From assembly GCA_035761805.1 (NCBI GenBank), contig DASTQL010000198.1:1-17361 (forward strand): a stretch of 17,361 nt of DNA. The letters are read 5' to 3'. The notes under the pieces are model-generated. The model ran no database searches. It was not told where the DNA came from and saw only the letters and a list, made by a program, of their open reading frames with translations. This DNA comes from DASTQL01 sp035761805. GTDB taxonomy: Bacteria > Actinomycetota > Actinomycetes > Jiangellales > Jiangellaceae. The translations under genes were made by a program, and so were the position numbers. Below are positions 5,802 to 12,486 of this stretch, in pieces (within the stretch, counting starts at the first letter, position 1; every line of letters starts with the position of its first letter).

Positions 5802-6418
5802 AGCGGGGTCTCCAGGCCGGCGGCCGCGAGCCACGTGGCCAGGGCGAGCAGTGCGAAGAGCGCCCCCGCCACCCGCCTGACCAGGCCGGGATGGATGCGC
5901 CGCAGCAGCGTCCGACCGGCGAGCACGCCGATCGCGGCCACACAGGCGAGCGCGGTCCAGGCGCCCACGAAGACCGACACCGGGTCGGCGTAGCGGGCCG
6001 CAAGCCCGGCGGTCAGGATCTGCGAGAGGTCGCCCCACTCAGCGGCGAAGAGCACCCCGAAGCTGATCGCAGCCGCCCGCAGCCCCGTCGCCGTCCGGGT
6101 GGTGGTCCGCCCGGCGTACTCGCGCTCCTCCTCGGCGACCTCCTCGTCGGCGTGCCCGGCCGAGCGGAGAAGGATGACCGACCCGACCGTGAACAGCGTC
6201 GCGGTGAAGACCAGCACCGCCCGCTCGGGGAGCAGCGACAGCAGACCACCGGCCGTCACCGCGATCGTCGTCTGGACGGCGAACGCGGCCGCCACCCCGA
6301 CCCACACCCACCGCCCCGGGAAGCGGGTGGCCAGCACCAGGGTCGCCACGAAGGTCTTGTCCGGCAGCTCCGCAGGGAAGATCAGCGCGAACGCCGTCGC
6401 CACGACGGCGAGGTCCAC
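5798..6418 (-). CDS. UPF0016/TMEM165-GDT1 family divalent cation transporter
   Basis: A 206-residue membrane protein with the two-repeat architecture of the GDT1 family. The first signature is FPAELPDKTFVATL (14-27) and the second, inverted repeat is FAAEWGDLSQILTAGL (124-139); both carry the E-x-P/G-D-x-T/S/Q motif. Hydrophobic segments flank each signature, about three per repeat, joined by an acidic cytoplasmic loop (HADEEVAEEEREY, 89-101). Known relatives move Mn2+ or Ca2+ (yeast Gdt1, human TMEM165, bacterial MneA-type exporters), so manganese export is the likely role. GTG 6418 is chosen because the first signature then begins at the family-typical position and AGGGAGGA lies four bases upstream. 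An open frame continues further upstream to 6508 without family similarity. It is the first gene of a two-gene operon with the phosphatase-fold membrane protein and is divergent from pheA. Confidence 0.88.
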   Translation of the reverse strand: MDLAVVATAFALIFPAELPDKTFVATLVLATRFPGRWVWVGVAAAFAVQTTIAVTAGGLLSLLPERAVLVFTATLFTVGSVILLRSAGHADEEVAEEEREYAGRTTTRTATGLRAAAISFGVLFAAEWGDLSQILTAGLAARYADPVSVFVGAWTALACVAAIGVLAGRTLLRRIHPGLVRRVAGALFALLALATWLAAAGLETPL

Positions 6419-6564
6419 GGGTCCTCCCTGGTCGGCGGTGTCTCGGCCTCGGTCAGGGCACCCATCATCCCCGATCGGGACGACACATCGTCCGCGCCGA
6501 CCCGTCACGGTCCCGGCGGACGGGTCGTCCGGGGACCTGCCGCCGAGCGGGACGGCACCGGCAA

Positions 6565-6570
6565 TACCCT
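6565..6570 (+). promoter_or_regulatory. pheA: Leaderless -10 hexamer (TACCCT) for pheA
   Basis: TACCCT ends 6 bases before the GTG at 6577, and no Shine-Dalgarno site is seen. The rest of the 158-base divergent gap to the GDT1-type gene shows nothing else I can support. Confidence 0.55.
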
Positions 6571-6576
6571 GACGCC

Positions 6577-7509
6577 GTGCCCGGCCTGCCGCCAGCCCGC
6601 TACGCCTACCTGGGTCCCGAGGGGACGTTCACCGAGGCCGCCACCCGCCAGGTACCCGCCGCGGACCGCTCCGACCTCGAGCCCTACGCGTCAGTGCCTG
6701 CTGCCCTCGAGGCCGTCCGCCTGGGCGACGTGCAGGGCGCGGTCGTCCCGCTGGAGAACTCCGTCGAGGGCTCGGTCAACGCCACCCTCGACGAGCTCCT
6801 GTCCGGAGAGCCGCTGATGATCACACGCGAGGTGCTGCTGCCGGTCGAGTTCGTGCTGCTCGCGCGGGCGGGGACGGACCTGTCCGACGTCCGGCAGGTC
6901 ACCACGCACCCGCACGCCGAGGCACAGTGCCGCGGGTGGCTGGCCGAGCACCTGCCGGGCGTGCGCGTGCTCCCGGCCTCGTCCACTGCAGCTGCCGCGG
7001 CAGCCGTGGCGGCCCCCGACTCCCCGTACGACGCGGCCATCAGCGCGCCGGTCGCGGGGGAGCGGTACGGCCTGGTGGTCCTGGCCAAGGCCATCGGCGA
7101 CAACCCGGACGCGGTCACCCGATTCGTCCTGGTGACCCGTCCCGGGCCGGCCCCGCGGCCGACCGGTGCGGACAAGACCTCGCTCGTGGCGTTCATCCGG
7201 GACGACCACCCGGGAGCGCTGCTGGAGATCCTCGAGCAGTTCGCGACCCGTGGGGTCAACCTCACCCGGATCGAGTCCCGGCCGACCGGCGTCGGGATCG
7301 GCCGCTACTGCTTCGCGGTGGACTGCGAGGGCCACGTCGAGGATGCCCGGGTCGGCGAGGCGCTGATGGGCCTGCGCCGGACCTGCGCCGACGTGCGCTT
7401 CCTCGGTTCCTACCCGCGCGCCGACGGTGTCCCGCCCACCGAGGCGCACGGCACGGCCAACGGCGACTTCGCCGACGCCGCCGCCTGGTTACGCTCCCTG
7501 CGCGGCTGA
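6577..7509 (+). CDS. pheA: Prephenate dehydratase with ACT regulatory domain
   Basis: A 310-residue monofunctional prephenate dehydratase, which converts prephenate to phenylpyruvate in phenylalanine synthesis. The catalytic domain begins YLGPEGTFTEAA (11-22), continues with VVPLENSVEGSVNATLD (56-72), and ends with the essential T-R-F motif in NPDAVTRFVLV (T181-R182-F183). The ACT domain (about 200-285) has both phenylalanine-binding motifs, GALL (213-216) and ESRP (233-236), so feedback inhibition by phenylalanine is expected. Length is normal for an actinobacterial PheA, with a short unstructured tail. GTG 6577 is fixed by the -10 hexamer just upstream and by the motif positions. There is no chorismate mutase domain. 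It is convergent with the PAP2 gene; serS lies beyond that. Confidence 0.96.
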   Translation: MPGLPPARYAYLGPEGTFTEAATRQVPAADRSDLEPYASVPAALEAVRLGDVQGAVVPLENSVEGSVNATLDELLSGEPLMITREVLLPVEFVLLARAGTDLSDVRQVTTHPHAEAQCRGWLAEHLPGVRVLPASSTAAAAAAVAAPDSPYDAAISAPVAGERYGLVVLAKAIGDNPDAVTRFVLVTRPGPAPRPTGADKTSLVAFIRDDHPGALLEILEQFATRGVNLTRIESRPTGVGIGRYCFAVDCEGHVEDARVGEALMGLRRTCADVRFLGSYPRADGVPPTEAHGTANGDFADAAAWLRSLRG

Positions 7510-7594
7510 GCTCCGGCCGGCCCACCAGCGCCTCTCGCCAGATCGATCATCCGTGGACGATCAGTGTGCCGACGCGGGACCTGTCCGTTCCGGC

Positions 7595-8344
7595 TCACCG
7601 ATGATCAGCCGGCCGGGGCGGGGACGGATTCCGACCGCCGCTCTCGGGCTCGGGCCGCGCGCCGCGCTCGGGCCCGGGCCGCCCTCCGTACGGAGGCGCC
7701 AGCGCCGAGGCGGCCAGCGCCACCGCCACACCCAGCAGCCACCCGGACACCACGTCGCTCGTCCAGTGCACGCCCAGCACGACCCGGGACGCGCCGACGA
7801 GGGCCGCCGCGACCACGACGAGGGGAACGAGCCACCTCCGTACGGAGGGGGTGGCCAGCGCCACCAGGACCCCGGCCGCCAGCGCGGCGGTGGAGGCGTG
7901 CCCGGACGGCCAGGCGAAGCCGGTCTCGTCCAGCAGCGGGTCGGCAGGGACCGGCCGGTCACGTGAGACGAGGAGCTTGAGACCCGCACCGGTCAGCGAC
8001 CCGAGAGCGGTGACGGCCAGCGTCCAGATCGCGGGCCTCCGGTGTCCGCGCACGGCCAGGACCACCGCCAGGACGACGAGCAGGGACCGCAGCGGCCAGG
8101 GCCCCAGGGCGTCGGTGAGCACCAGCGTCGCGTCGACCAGCGCCGGTCGGTCGGCCGTCCAGGCGGTCACGCCGTCGGTCACGGCACGATCCAGCCGCCC
8201 CAGCGGCCACCAGTCGATCTCCACCAGCAGCCCCATGAGGGCCACCAGCCCGGCCGACGCCGCCAGGAGAACCCGGGCCCGTCGGTGCCGGGGGCCGACG
8301 GGGTCCGGCGGCCCGGGGACCTGGGCGGCGGGCGAGGTGGGCAT
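7595..8344 (-). CDS. PAP2 family membrane phosphatase
   Basis: A 249-residue type 2 phosphatidic acid phosphatase-family protein, probably a membrane lipid phosphatase (phosphatidic acid, undecaprenyl pyrophosphate or similar) with its active site on the outer face. The three phosphatase motifs are intact: K-x6-R-P at K123-P131 (KLLVSRDRP), PSGH at 146-149, and S-R-x5-H-x3-D at S186, R187, H193 and D197 (SRVVLGVHWTSD). About five or six hydrophobic segments lie around them (VLLAASAGLVALMGLLV, LRSLLVVLAVVLAV and others). The proline- and arginine-rich C-terminal tail after about 215 looks disordered. ATG 8344 is chosen; a GTG 24 bases upstream (8368) is possible. It is convergent with pheA and divergent from serS. 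Two identical 14-bp palindromes lie inside the gene. Confidence 0.93.
   Translation of the reverse strand: MPTSPAAQVPGPPDPVGPRHRRARVLLAASAGLVALMGLLVEIDWWPLGRLDRAVTDGVTAWTADRPALVDATLVLTDALGPWPLRSLLVVLAVVLAVRGHRRPAIWTLAVTALGSLTGAGLKLLVSRDRPVPADPLLDETGFAWPSGHASTAALAAGVLVALATPSVRRWLVPLVVVAAALVGASRVVLGVHWTSDVVSGWLLGVAVALAASALAPPYGGRPGPERGARPEPESGGRNPSPPRPADHR
7683..7696. repeat. 14-bp perfect palindrome CCTCCGTACGGAGG, copy 1
   Basis: A perfect palindrome centred on CGTACG, inside the PAP2 coding region. It is identical to the copy at 7837-7850. In the minus-strand frame it is read as CCT CCG TAC GGA GG. Confidence 0.75.
7837..7850. repeat. 14-bp perfect palindrome CCTCCGTACGGAGG, copy 2
   Basis: The second identical copy, 154 bases from the first. 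It is read in a different codon phase (CC TCC GTA CGG AGG), so amino acid constraint cannot explain both copies. Confidence 0.75.
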
Positions 8345-8398
8345 CCACCCACCCGTACCGCAGATCACCTCGACCACAAACCCGCGACCTGCGGCGGA

Positions 8399-8404
8399 TA
8401 CCCT
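8399..8404 (+). promoter_or_regulatory. serS: Leaderless -10 hexamer (TACCCT) for serS
   Basis: TACCCT ends 7 bases before the GTG at 8412. It is the same hexamer as at pheA, and no Shine-Dalgarno site precedes the start. No T-box-like leader can fit in the 67-base gap to the divergent PAP2 gene. Confidence 0.55.
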
Positions 8405-8411
8405 GCACGGC

Positions 8412-9671
8412 GTGCTCGACCTCCGCCAGCTCCGCGACGACCCCGAGCGGGTCCGGGCGTCCCAGCGTGCCCGGGGCGAGCGACCCGGCGTGGTGGACGA
8501 GCTGATCGCGGCCGACGAGCTGCGCCGGTCGACGTTGGCCGACTTCGAGCGGCTGCGCGCGGAGCAGAAGGCGACGGGCAAGGCGATCGGCCGGGCCCGC
8601 GGCGAGGAGCGTGACGCGATGCTCGCGGCGGCCAAGGACCTGGCTGCCGCCGTCAAGTCCGCCGAGGCCGCGGCCGGAGCGGCGCAGGAGACCTTCGACC
8701 GGCTCGCGCTGGAGCCGTCCAACGTCATCGAGGAGGGAGTCCCCGCAGGTGGCGAGCAGGACTACGTGGTCCTCCGCGAGGTCGGGAAGCCGCCCGACCT
8801 CGACACCGTCCGGGACCACCTGGAGCTGGGCGAGGGGCTGGGCGCGATCGACGTGCCCCGGGGCGCGAAGGTCTCCGGCACGCGCTTCTACTTCCTCACC
8901 GGTCCGGGCGCACGGCTGGAGCTCGCGCTGCTCAACCTCGCGGTGGGAAAGGCGGTCGAGGCGGGGTTCGTCCCGATGATCACGCCCACGCTGGTCCGCC
9001 CGGAGATCATGGGTGGTACCGGCTTCCTCGGCGCCCACGCGGCCGAGGTCTACCACCTCGAGGCCGACGACCTGTACCTCGTCGGGACCTCCGAGGTGCC
9101 GCTCGCCGGCTACCACGCGGACGAGATCCTCGACCTGTCCCGCGGGCCGCTCCGCTACGCCGGCTGGTCGGCCTGCTACCGCCGGGAGGCCGGCTCGTAC
9201 GGCAAGGACACCCGCGGCATCATCCGGGTGCACCAGTTCCAGAAGGTGGAGATGTTCGCGTACACCCGCGAGACGGACTCCTACGCCGAGCACCGCCGGA
9301 TGCTCGAGCTCCAGGAGGAGATGCTGTCGGCGGTCGAGCTCCCGTACCGCGTGATCGACACGGCCGCGGGCGAGCTGGGCAGCAGCGCGGCCCGCAAGTT
9401 CGACTGCGAGGCGTGGCTGCCGTCCCAGCAGCGCCATCTGGAGGTCACCTCCACGTCCAACTGCACGACCTTCCAGGCCCGGCGCCTGGGGATCAGGGAG
9501 CGCACCGAGTCCGGCGCCCGCCCCGTGGCCACACTCAACGGCACGCTTGCCACGACCCGCTGGATCGTGGCCCTGCTCGAGAACCACCAGCGACCGGACG
9601 GCTCCGTGCACGTCCCCGAGGCCCTCCGGCCCGGCCTCGGCGGGGTATCCGTGCTCGAGCCGGTCGCATGA
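8412..9671 (+). CDS. serS: Seryl-tRNA synthetase
   Basis: A 419-residue class II aminoacyl-tRNA synthetase that charges tRNA-Ser (and tRNA-Sec where present) with serine. The N-terminal coiled-coil arm that contacts the long variable arm of tRNA-Ser spans about 30-100 (charged, alanine-rich helices). The catalytic core shows TSEVPL (226-231), motif 2 CYRREAGSYGKDTRG (255-269) followed by RVHQFQKVEMF, TSTSNCTTFQARR with its conserved S-N-C-T-x-x-Q, and motif 3 LNGTLATTRWIVALLENHQ (375-393). The family C-terminus DGSVHVPEALRP is present. Length is standard. GTG 8412 matches the family start M-L-D-L-R-x-L and the -10 hexamer. Its TGA overlaps the ATG of the next gene (ATGA), so the HAD phosphatase is translated from the same mRNA. 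Confidence 0.97.
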   Translation: MLDLRQLRDDPERVRASQRARGERPGVVDELIAADELRRSTLADFERLRAEQKATGKAIGRARGEERDAMLAAAKDLAAAVKSAEAAAGAAQETFDRLALEPSNVIEEGVPAGGEQDYVVLREVGKPPDLDTVRDHLELGEGLGAIDVPRGAKVSGTRFYFLTGPGARLELALLNLAVGKAVEAGFVPMITPTLVRPEIMGGTGFLGAHAAEVYHLEADDLYLVGTSEVPLAGYHADEILDLSRGPLRYAGWSACYRREAGSYGKDTRGIIRVHQFQKVEMFAYTRETDSYAEHRRMLELQEEMLSAVELPYRVIDTAAGELGSSAARKFDCEAWLPSQQRHLEVTSTSNCTTFQARRLGIRERTESGARPVATLNGTLATTRWIVALLENHQRPDGSVHVPEALRPGLGGVSVLEPVA

Positions 9672-10480
9672 CCTCGGCCCTCGCCCCCGGCTGGCGCCCG
9701 CGGCTCGTCGCACTCGACGTGGACGGGACCATCCTCCGGTACGAGGGCTTCCACGACCCCCCGACCCGGGCCGTCCACGACGCCGTGCGTCGGGTGCTGG
9801 CCGCCGGCGCCCACGTCGCCCTGGCCACGGGGCGCTCGCTGCACTCGACCGTTCCGGTGCTCGACCAGCTCGGCCTGCACTCGGGCCTCGCGGTGTGCTC
9901 GAACGGCGCCGTCGTGGTCGACGTCGCCACCCGCGCGCCGGTCGACGTGGAGACCTTCGACGCGTCGGCCCCGGTCGCCTACTTCGCCGAGCGGATCCCG
10001 GACGCGGTCCTGGCCGTCGAGGAGCTGGGTATCGGGTTCCGGGTCACCGGCGACTTCCCGCTGGGTGAGCTCGACGGCCAGGTCACGGTGGTCGCTCACG
10101 AGGAACTGCTCGACGGGCCGGTGACGCGCCTCGTCGTGCGCTGGCCCAACGGCGATCGCGAGCAGCTGCGCGAGGCGGCGGCGGCGTCCGGCCTGCCGAG
10201 CGTGGACTACGCGATCGGCTACACCGCGTGGCTGGACATCATGCCCGAGGGCGTCTCCAAGGCCGCGGGGCTGGACAAGGTCGGCTTCCGCCTCGGGGTC
10301 GGCCGCGCCGACGTGCTCGCCGTCGGCGACGGGCACAACGACATGGAGATGCTCCGGTGGGCCGGGCTGGGCGTCGCGATGGGCCAGTCGCCCGACGACG
10401 TCAAGGCCGTGGCCGATCTCGTCGCCGATCCCGTCGACGACGACGGCGTGGCCACGCTGCTGGACGGCTGGTTCGGGTAG
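9668..10480 (+). CDS. HAD family phosphatase (Cof/IIB type)
   Basis: A 270-residue haloacid dehalogenase-superfamily phosphatase. Motif I is LVALDVDGTIL with nucleophile D17 and acid/base D19. Motif II is the T in ALATGRS, motif III the lysine in EGVSKAAGL, and motif IV GDGHNDMEML (from about 220), which binds Mg2+. The long cap between motifs II and III and the G-D-G-x-N-D form are typical of Cof-type sugar-phosphate phosphatases; the substrate cannot be told from sequence. The gene starts inside the serS stop codon (ATGA), so it is translationally coupled to serS. This could place it in a housekeeping or metabolite-repair role, but that is inference. It ends 34 bases from the convergent oxidoreductase gene, with no evident terminator between. 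Confidence 0.92.
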   Translation: MTSALAPGWRPRLVALDVDGTILRYEGFHDPPTRAVHDAVRRVLAAGAHVALATGRSLHSTVPVLDQLGLHSGLAVCSNGAVVVDVATRAPVDVETFDASAPVAYFAERIPDAVLAVEELGIGFRVTGDFPLGELDGQVTVVAHEELLDGPVTRLVVRWPNGDREQLREAAAASGLPSVDYAIGYTAWLDIMPEGVSKAAGLDKVGFRLGVGRADVLAVGDGHNDMEMLRWAGLGVAMGQSPDDVKAVADLVADPVDDDGVATLLDGWFG

Positions 10481-10514
10481 TACTGGGCCTGGACCGTTCC
10501 GTGAGCCGCGCCGG

Positions 10515-11408
10515 TCAGCCGCCGATCCGCCCCACCACCTGCTCGCACAGGCGGTGCGTCCGCAGGGCGTCGGAGGGATCGAGCGTCCGCCGCTCCCGCA
10601 CCGCCCCGAGGAAGGCCCGGCACAGGCCGGTGAAGCCCCGCTGCTCGGGGACCGGGGTCCAGCCGTCGGCCGGCCGGGACACCTCGGCACTCTCTTCGTG
10701 GTCCACGACGTCGACCAGGTCCACCACGCGACGACGTCGACCGGGTGCCAGTGCCTCGAGCACCTCCCGGGTCGTCCCGCTCGACCGGTCCATCACGCCG
10801 ATGCCCACCCGGTCGCCCTGCCGGAGGGTCACGAGTACCCGGTGCAGCAACCCGGCGCTCGCCCGGGCCGACACGTCCACGACGTCGGGCTCGGGTGTCA
10901 CCAGGAACCGCAGCGTGTCCAGCACGTGCACGAAGTCGTCGAAGACCACCCACCGTGGAGCACCCGGCAACTCAGTCCGGTGCTTCTGCATGACGACGAG
11001 GTCCCGCTCCGGCCAGCCCGCCACCGCCGCGTACGCGGGCACGTGCCGGCGGTTGAAGCCCACCGCCAGGGAGACGCCGAGCCGGACGGCCAGCTCCGCC
11101 AGCCGAGCCGCGCCCTCGTACGTGCTGTCGAGCGGCTTGTCCACGTGAACCGGTACGCCCGCCTCGAGCAGCTCCGTGACGAGCGGTCCGTGCGCCTCGG
11201 TCGCCGCGGTGACGAACGCGGCGTCCAAGCCCGCCGCCACGGCGGCACCGACGTGAGCGTGGGACTCCGTACGGTGAGCGCGCGCCAGCCGGTCGCGGAC
11301 GTCCCGGTCCCGGGTCACCAGGACAGGGGTGACGTCGGGGTCGGCGGCGAGCACCGGCAGGTAGGCCTTCACCGCGATGTCGCCCAGCCCCACGACAGCG
11401 ACGCGCAC
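10515..11408 (-). CDS. Gfo/Idh/MocA (MviM-like) family oxidoreductase
   Basis: A 297-residue NAD(P)-dependent oxidoreductase. The Rossmann fold begins MRVAVVGLGDIAVKAYLPVL (1-20), with the G-x-G-x-x motif shortened to GLGDIA. AFVTAATEAHGPLVTELLEAG and HVDKPLDSTYEGA follow; the lysine in D-K-P corresponds to the conserved E-K-P lysine of the family. VGFNRRHVPAY and VFDDFVHVLDTLRFL form the start of the substrate domain. At 297 residues it is shorter than typical family members (330-400). Such enzymes oxidise or reduce sugars, inositols and related compounds; the substrate here is unknown. GTG 11408 is supported by GGAGGA seven bases upstream. It is divergent from the 31-residue membrane peptide. 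Confidence 0.87.
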   Translation of the reverse strand: MRVAVVGLGDIAVKAYLPVLAADPDVTPVLVTRDRDVRDRLARAHRTESHAHVGAAVAAGLDAAFVTAATEAHGPLVTELLEAGVPVHVDKPLDSTYEGAARLAELAVRLGVSLAVGFNRRHVPAYAAVAGWPERDLVVMQKHRTELPGAPRWVVFDDFVHVLDTLRFLVTPEPDVVDVSARASAGLLHRVLVTLRQGDRVGIGVMDRSSGTTREVLEALAPGRRRRVVDLVDVVDHEESAEVSRPADGWTPVPEQRGFTGLCRAFLGAVRERRTLDPSDALRTHRLCEQVVGRIGG

Positions 11409-11503
11409 CCGCCGATCCTCCCAGGTGCCCTACGCCGCGCGTGTGACGCGGTCGACGACGGCCACCCGGTGTCCACCGCCCGGTCGGCGGGTACCGGGAC
11501 GGG

Positions 11504-11599
11504 GTGTTCCTGTTCTTCTCCAACCGCGTGGGCTGCCTCGGTTCGCTCGCGATCTCGGCCGTCGCCACGCTGGTGCTGTTCCTGATCCTGACCCGCTGA
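11504..11599 (+). CDS. 31-residue single-pass membrane peptide
   Basis: A GTG at 11504 opens a 31-codon ORF ending at the TGA 11597-11599. It encodes MFLFFSNRVGCLGSLAIS (1-18) followed by AVATLVLFLILTR (19-31). The pattern F-x-F-F-S-N-R-x-G-C-L-G-S-L followed by one hydrophobic helix and a terminal arginine is one I recognise from tiny proteins recurring in bacterial genomes; their function is unknown. It is too short for most gene callers. The stop codon is embedded in one arm of a terminator whose other arm contains the TetR gene stop, which supports this reading frame being real. No clear Shine-Dalgarno site is seen (a G-rich run directly precedes the start), and TACCGG at 11492-11497 is only a poor -10. 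The gap 11409-11503 shows nothing else. Confidence 0.68.
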   Translation: MFLFFSNRVGCLGSLAISAVATLVLFLILTR

Positions 11600-11630
11600 C
11601 CTCCCCGAAGGGGGTGGGCCGCTCAGCGGG
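11592..11630. terminator. Bidirectional terminator that contains both convergent stop codons
   Basis: CCCGCTGA (11592-11599) and TCAGCGGG (11623-11630) form a perfect 8-bp inverted repeat. The left arm ends with the TGA of the 31-residue peptide gene. The right arm begins with the complement of the TetR gene's TGA (11625-11623). Inside the 23-base loop, CCCC (11604-11607) and GGGG (11611-11614) form a second hairpin with loop GAA. No T tract is present. Confidence 0.6.
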
Positions 11631-12405
11631 GCGCGCCGCGGGCCTCGACGAGCGCGGCGATGCCGTCGAGGAGCCGCTCCAGCCCGAACCGGTAGGCGTG
11701 CTCGGGGTCGTGCGCGCTCCCGTGGGCGGCTCCCGCGGCGCTGCCGACCCGGCTGGCCAGCGGGTGCGTGCCGGGGTCCAGCAATCGCGCCAGGAGGCCG
11801 GCGTTCGCCGCCCACCACTGCTCGTCGTCCATCGCGCTCTGGTGGCGAGCCGCCCGGGCGTCCACGGCGTCCCGCGCCGACGCCTGGACGAAGGTCAGCA
11901 CCAGGGTCAGGCAGTCGTCCATCTCCACGTCGTCGAGACCGATGCCGTCCAGGGCGGCGAGCTCGTGCTCGTACTTGGTCATCAGCCCCGGACCGAGCGG
12001 CGGGCGGAGGGTGGAGACCGTCGCCGCCCAGGCGTGTGCGGCGAAGAGGGCGCGGTTCTCGTCGGCCACCGCTGCGAGCCGCTCCCGCCATGGCCGGCCG
12101 GTCGCGTCGGCGCGAGGCATGCTCGCGTACGCCGCGTCGAGCATGAGGTCCAGCAACTCCGCCTTCCCCGGCAGGTACGTGTACAGCGTCATCGCGCCCA
12201 CGCCCAGCTCCTCCGCCACGCGGCGCATGGTCACCGCGTCCAGCCCCTCGGCGTCGGCCACTGCGATCGCGGCGGCCACCACCGCGTCCAGGTCGAGCGC
12301 CCGTTGCGGCCCTCGCCGCGGTGCCGCGGCGGCGTCGCGCCAGAGCAGCCTCAGGGTGCGGGCGGGGTCTCCCGCGCTGGATCGGGCGGTGGCCACGGGC
12401 GCCAT
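11623..12405 (-). CDS. TetR family transcriptional regulator
   Basis: A 260-residue regulator. The N-terminal DNA-binding domain spans about 37-85, with helix-turn-helix RRVAEELGVGAMTLYTYLPG and the usual K-A-E-L-L-D-L-M-L extension. The C-terminal ligand domain (WRERLAAVADENRALFAAHAW onward) resembles the TetR_C_1 type found in tetracycline-repressor-like proteins; the ligand is unknown. About 35 residues precede the DNA-binding domain. ATG 12405 is chosen as the first start downstream of the divergent promoter; a GTG three codons later is possible, and neither has a good Shine-Dalgarno site. It is divergent from a VOC-fold gene, and a near-perfect 26-bp palindrome lies between them. It very likely represses both itself and that gene. 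Confidence 0.9.
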   Translation of the reverse strand: MAPVATARSSAGDPARTLRLLWRDAAAAPRRGPQRALDLDAVVAAAIAVADAEGLDAVTMRRVAEELGVGAMTLYTYLPGKAELLDLMLDAAYASMPRADATGRPWRERLAAVADENRALFAAHAWAATVSTLRPPLGPGLMTKYEHELAALDGIGLDDVEMDDCLTLVLTFVQASARDAVDARAARHQSAMDDEQWWAANAGLLARLLDPGTHPLASRVGSAAGAAHGSAHDPEHAYRFGLERLLDGIAALVEARGAPR

Positions 12406-12431
12406 TGTGGCTCGGCGGGACGACTCCCGTA

Positions 12432-12457
12432 CATCGTACAACGTACGCTGTACGATG
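12432..12457. promoter_or_regulatory. 26-bp palindromic operator between the TetR and VOC genes
   Basis: The arms CATCGTACA (12432-12440) and TGTACGATG (12449-12457) pair perfectly, and the eight central bases ACGTACGC are palindromic except for one pair. Overall 12 of 13 base pairs are symmetric. -10-like hexamers overlap it in both directions: TACGCT 12444-12449 or TACGAT 12451-12456 on +, and TACGTT 12445-12440 or TACGAT 12438-12433 on -. Binding of the TetR protein here would block both promoters. Confidence 0.75.
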
Positions 12458-12486
12458 AAGAGCCAGCCCGCGAACCGAGGAGTCCC

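Noticed and set aside
7540..7575. Possible hairpin GATCATCC/GGACGATC between pheA and the PAP2 gene
   Set aside because: The loop would be only two bases, with an internal mismatch; a terminator cannot be claimed.
7959..9713. 584-codon open frame on the - strand, antisense to serS
   Set aside because: serS is unmistakable on the + strand, and this frame has no recognisable domain apart from an out-of-frame stretch over the PAP2 gene.
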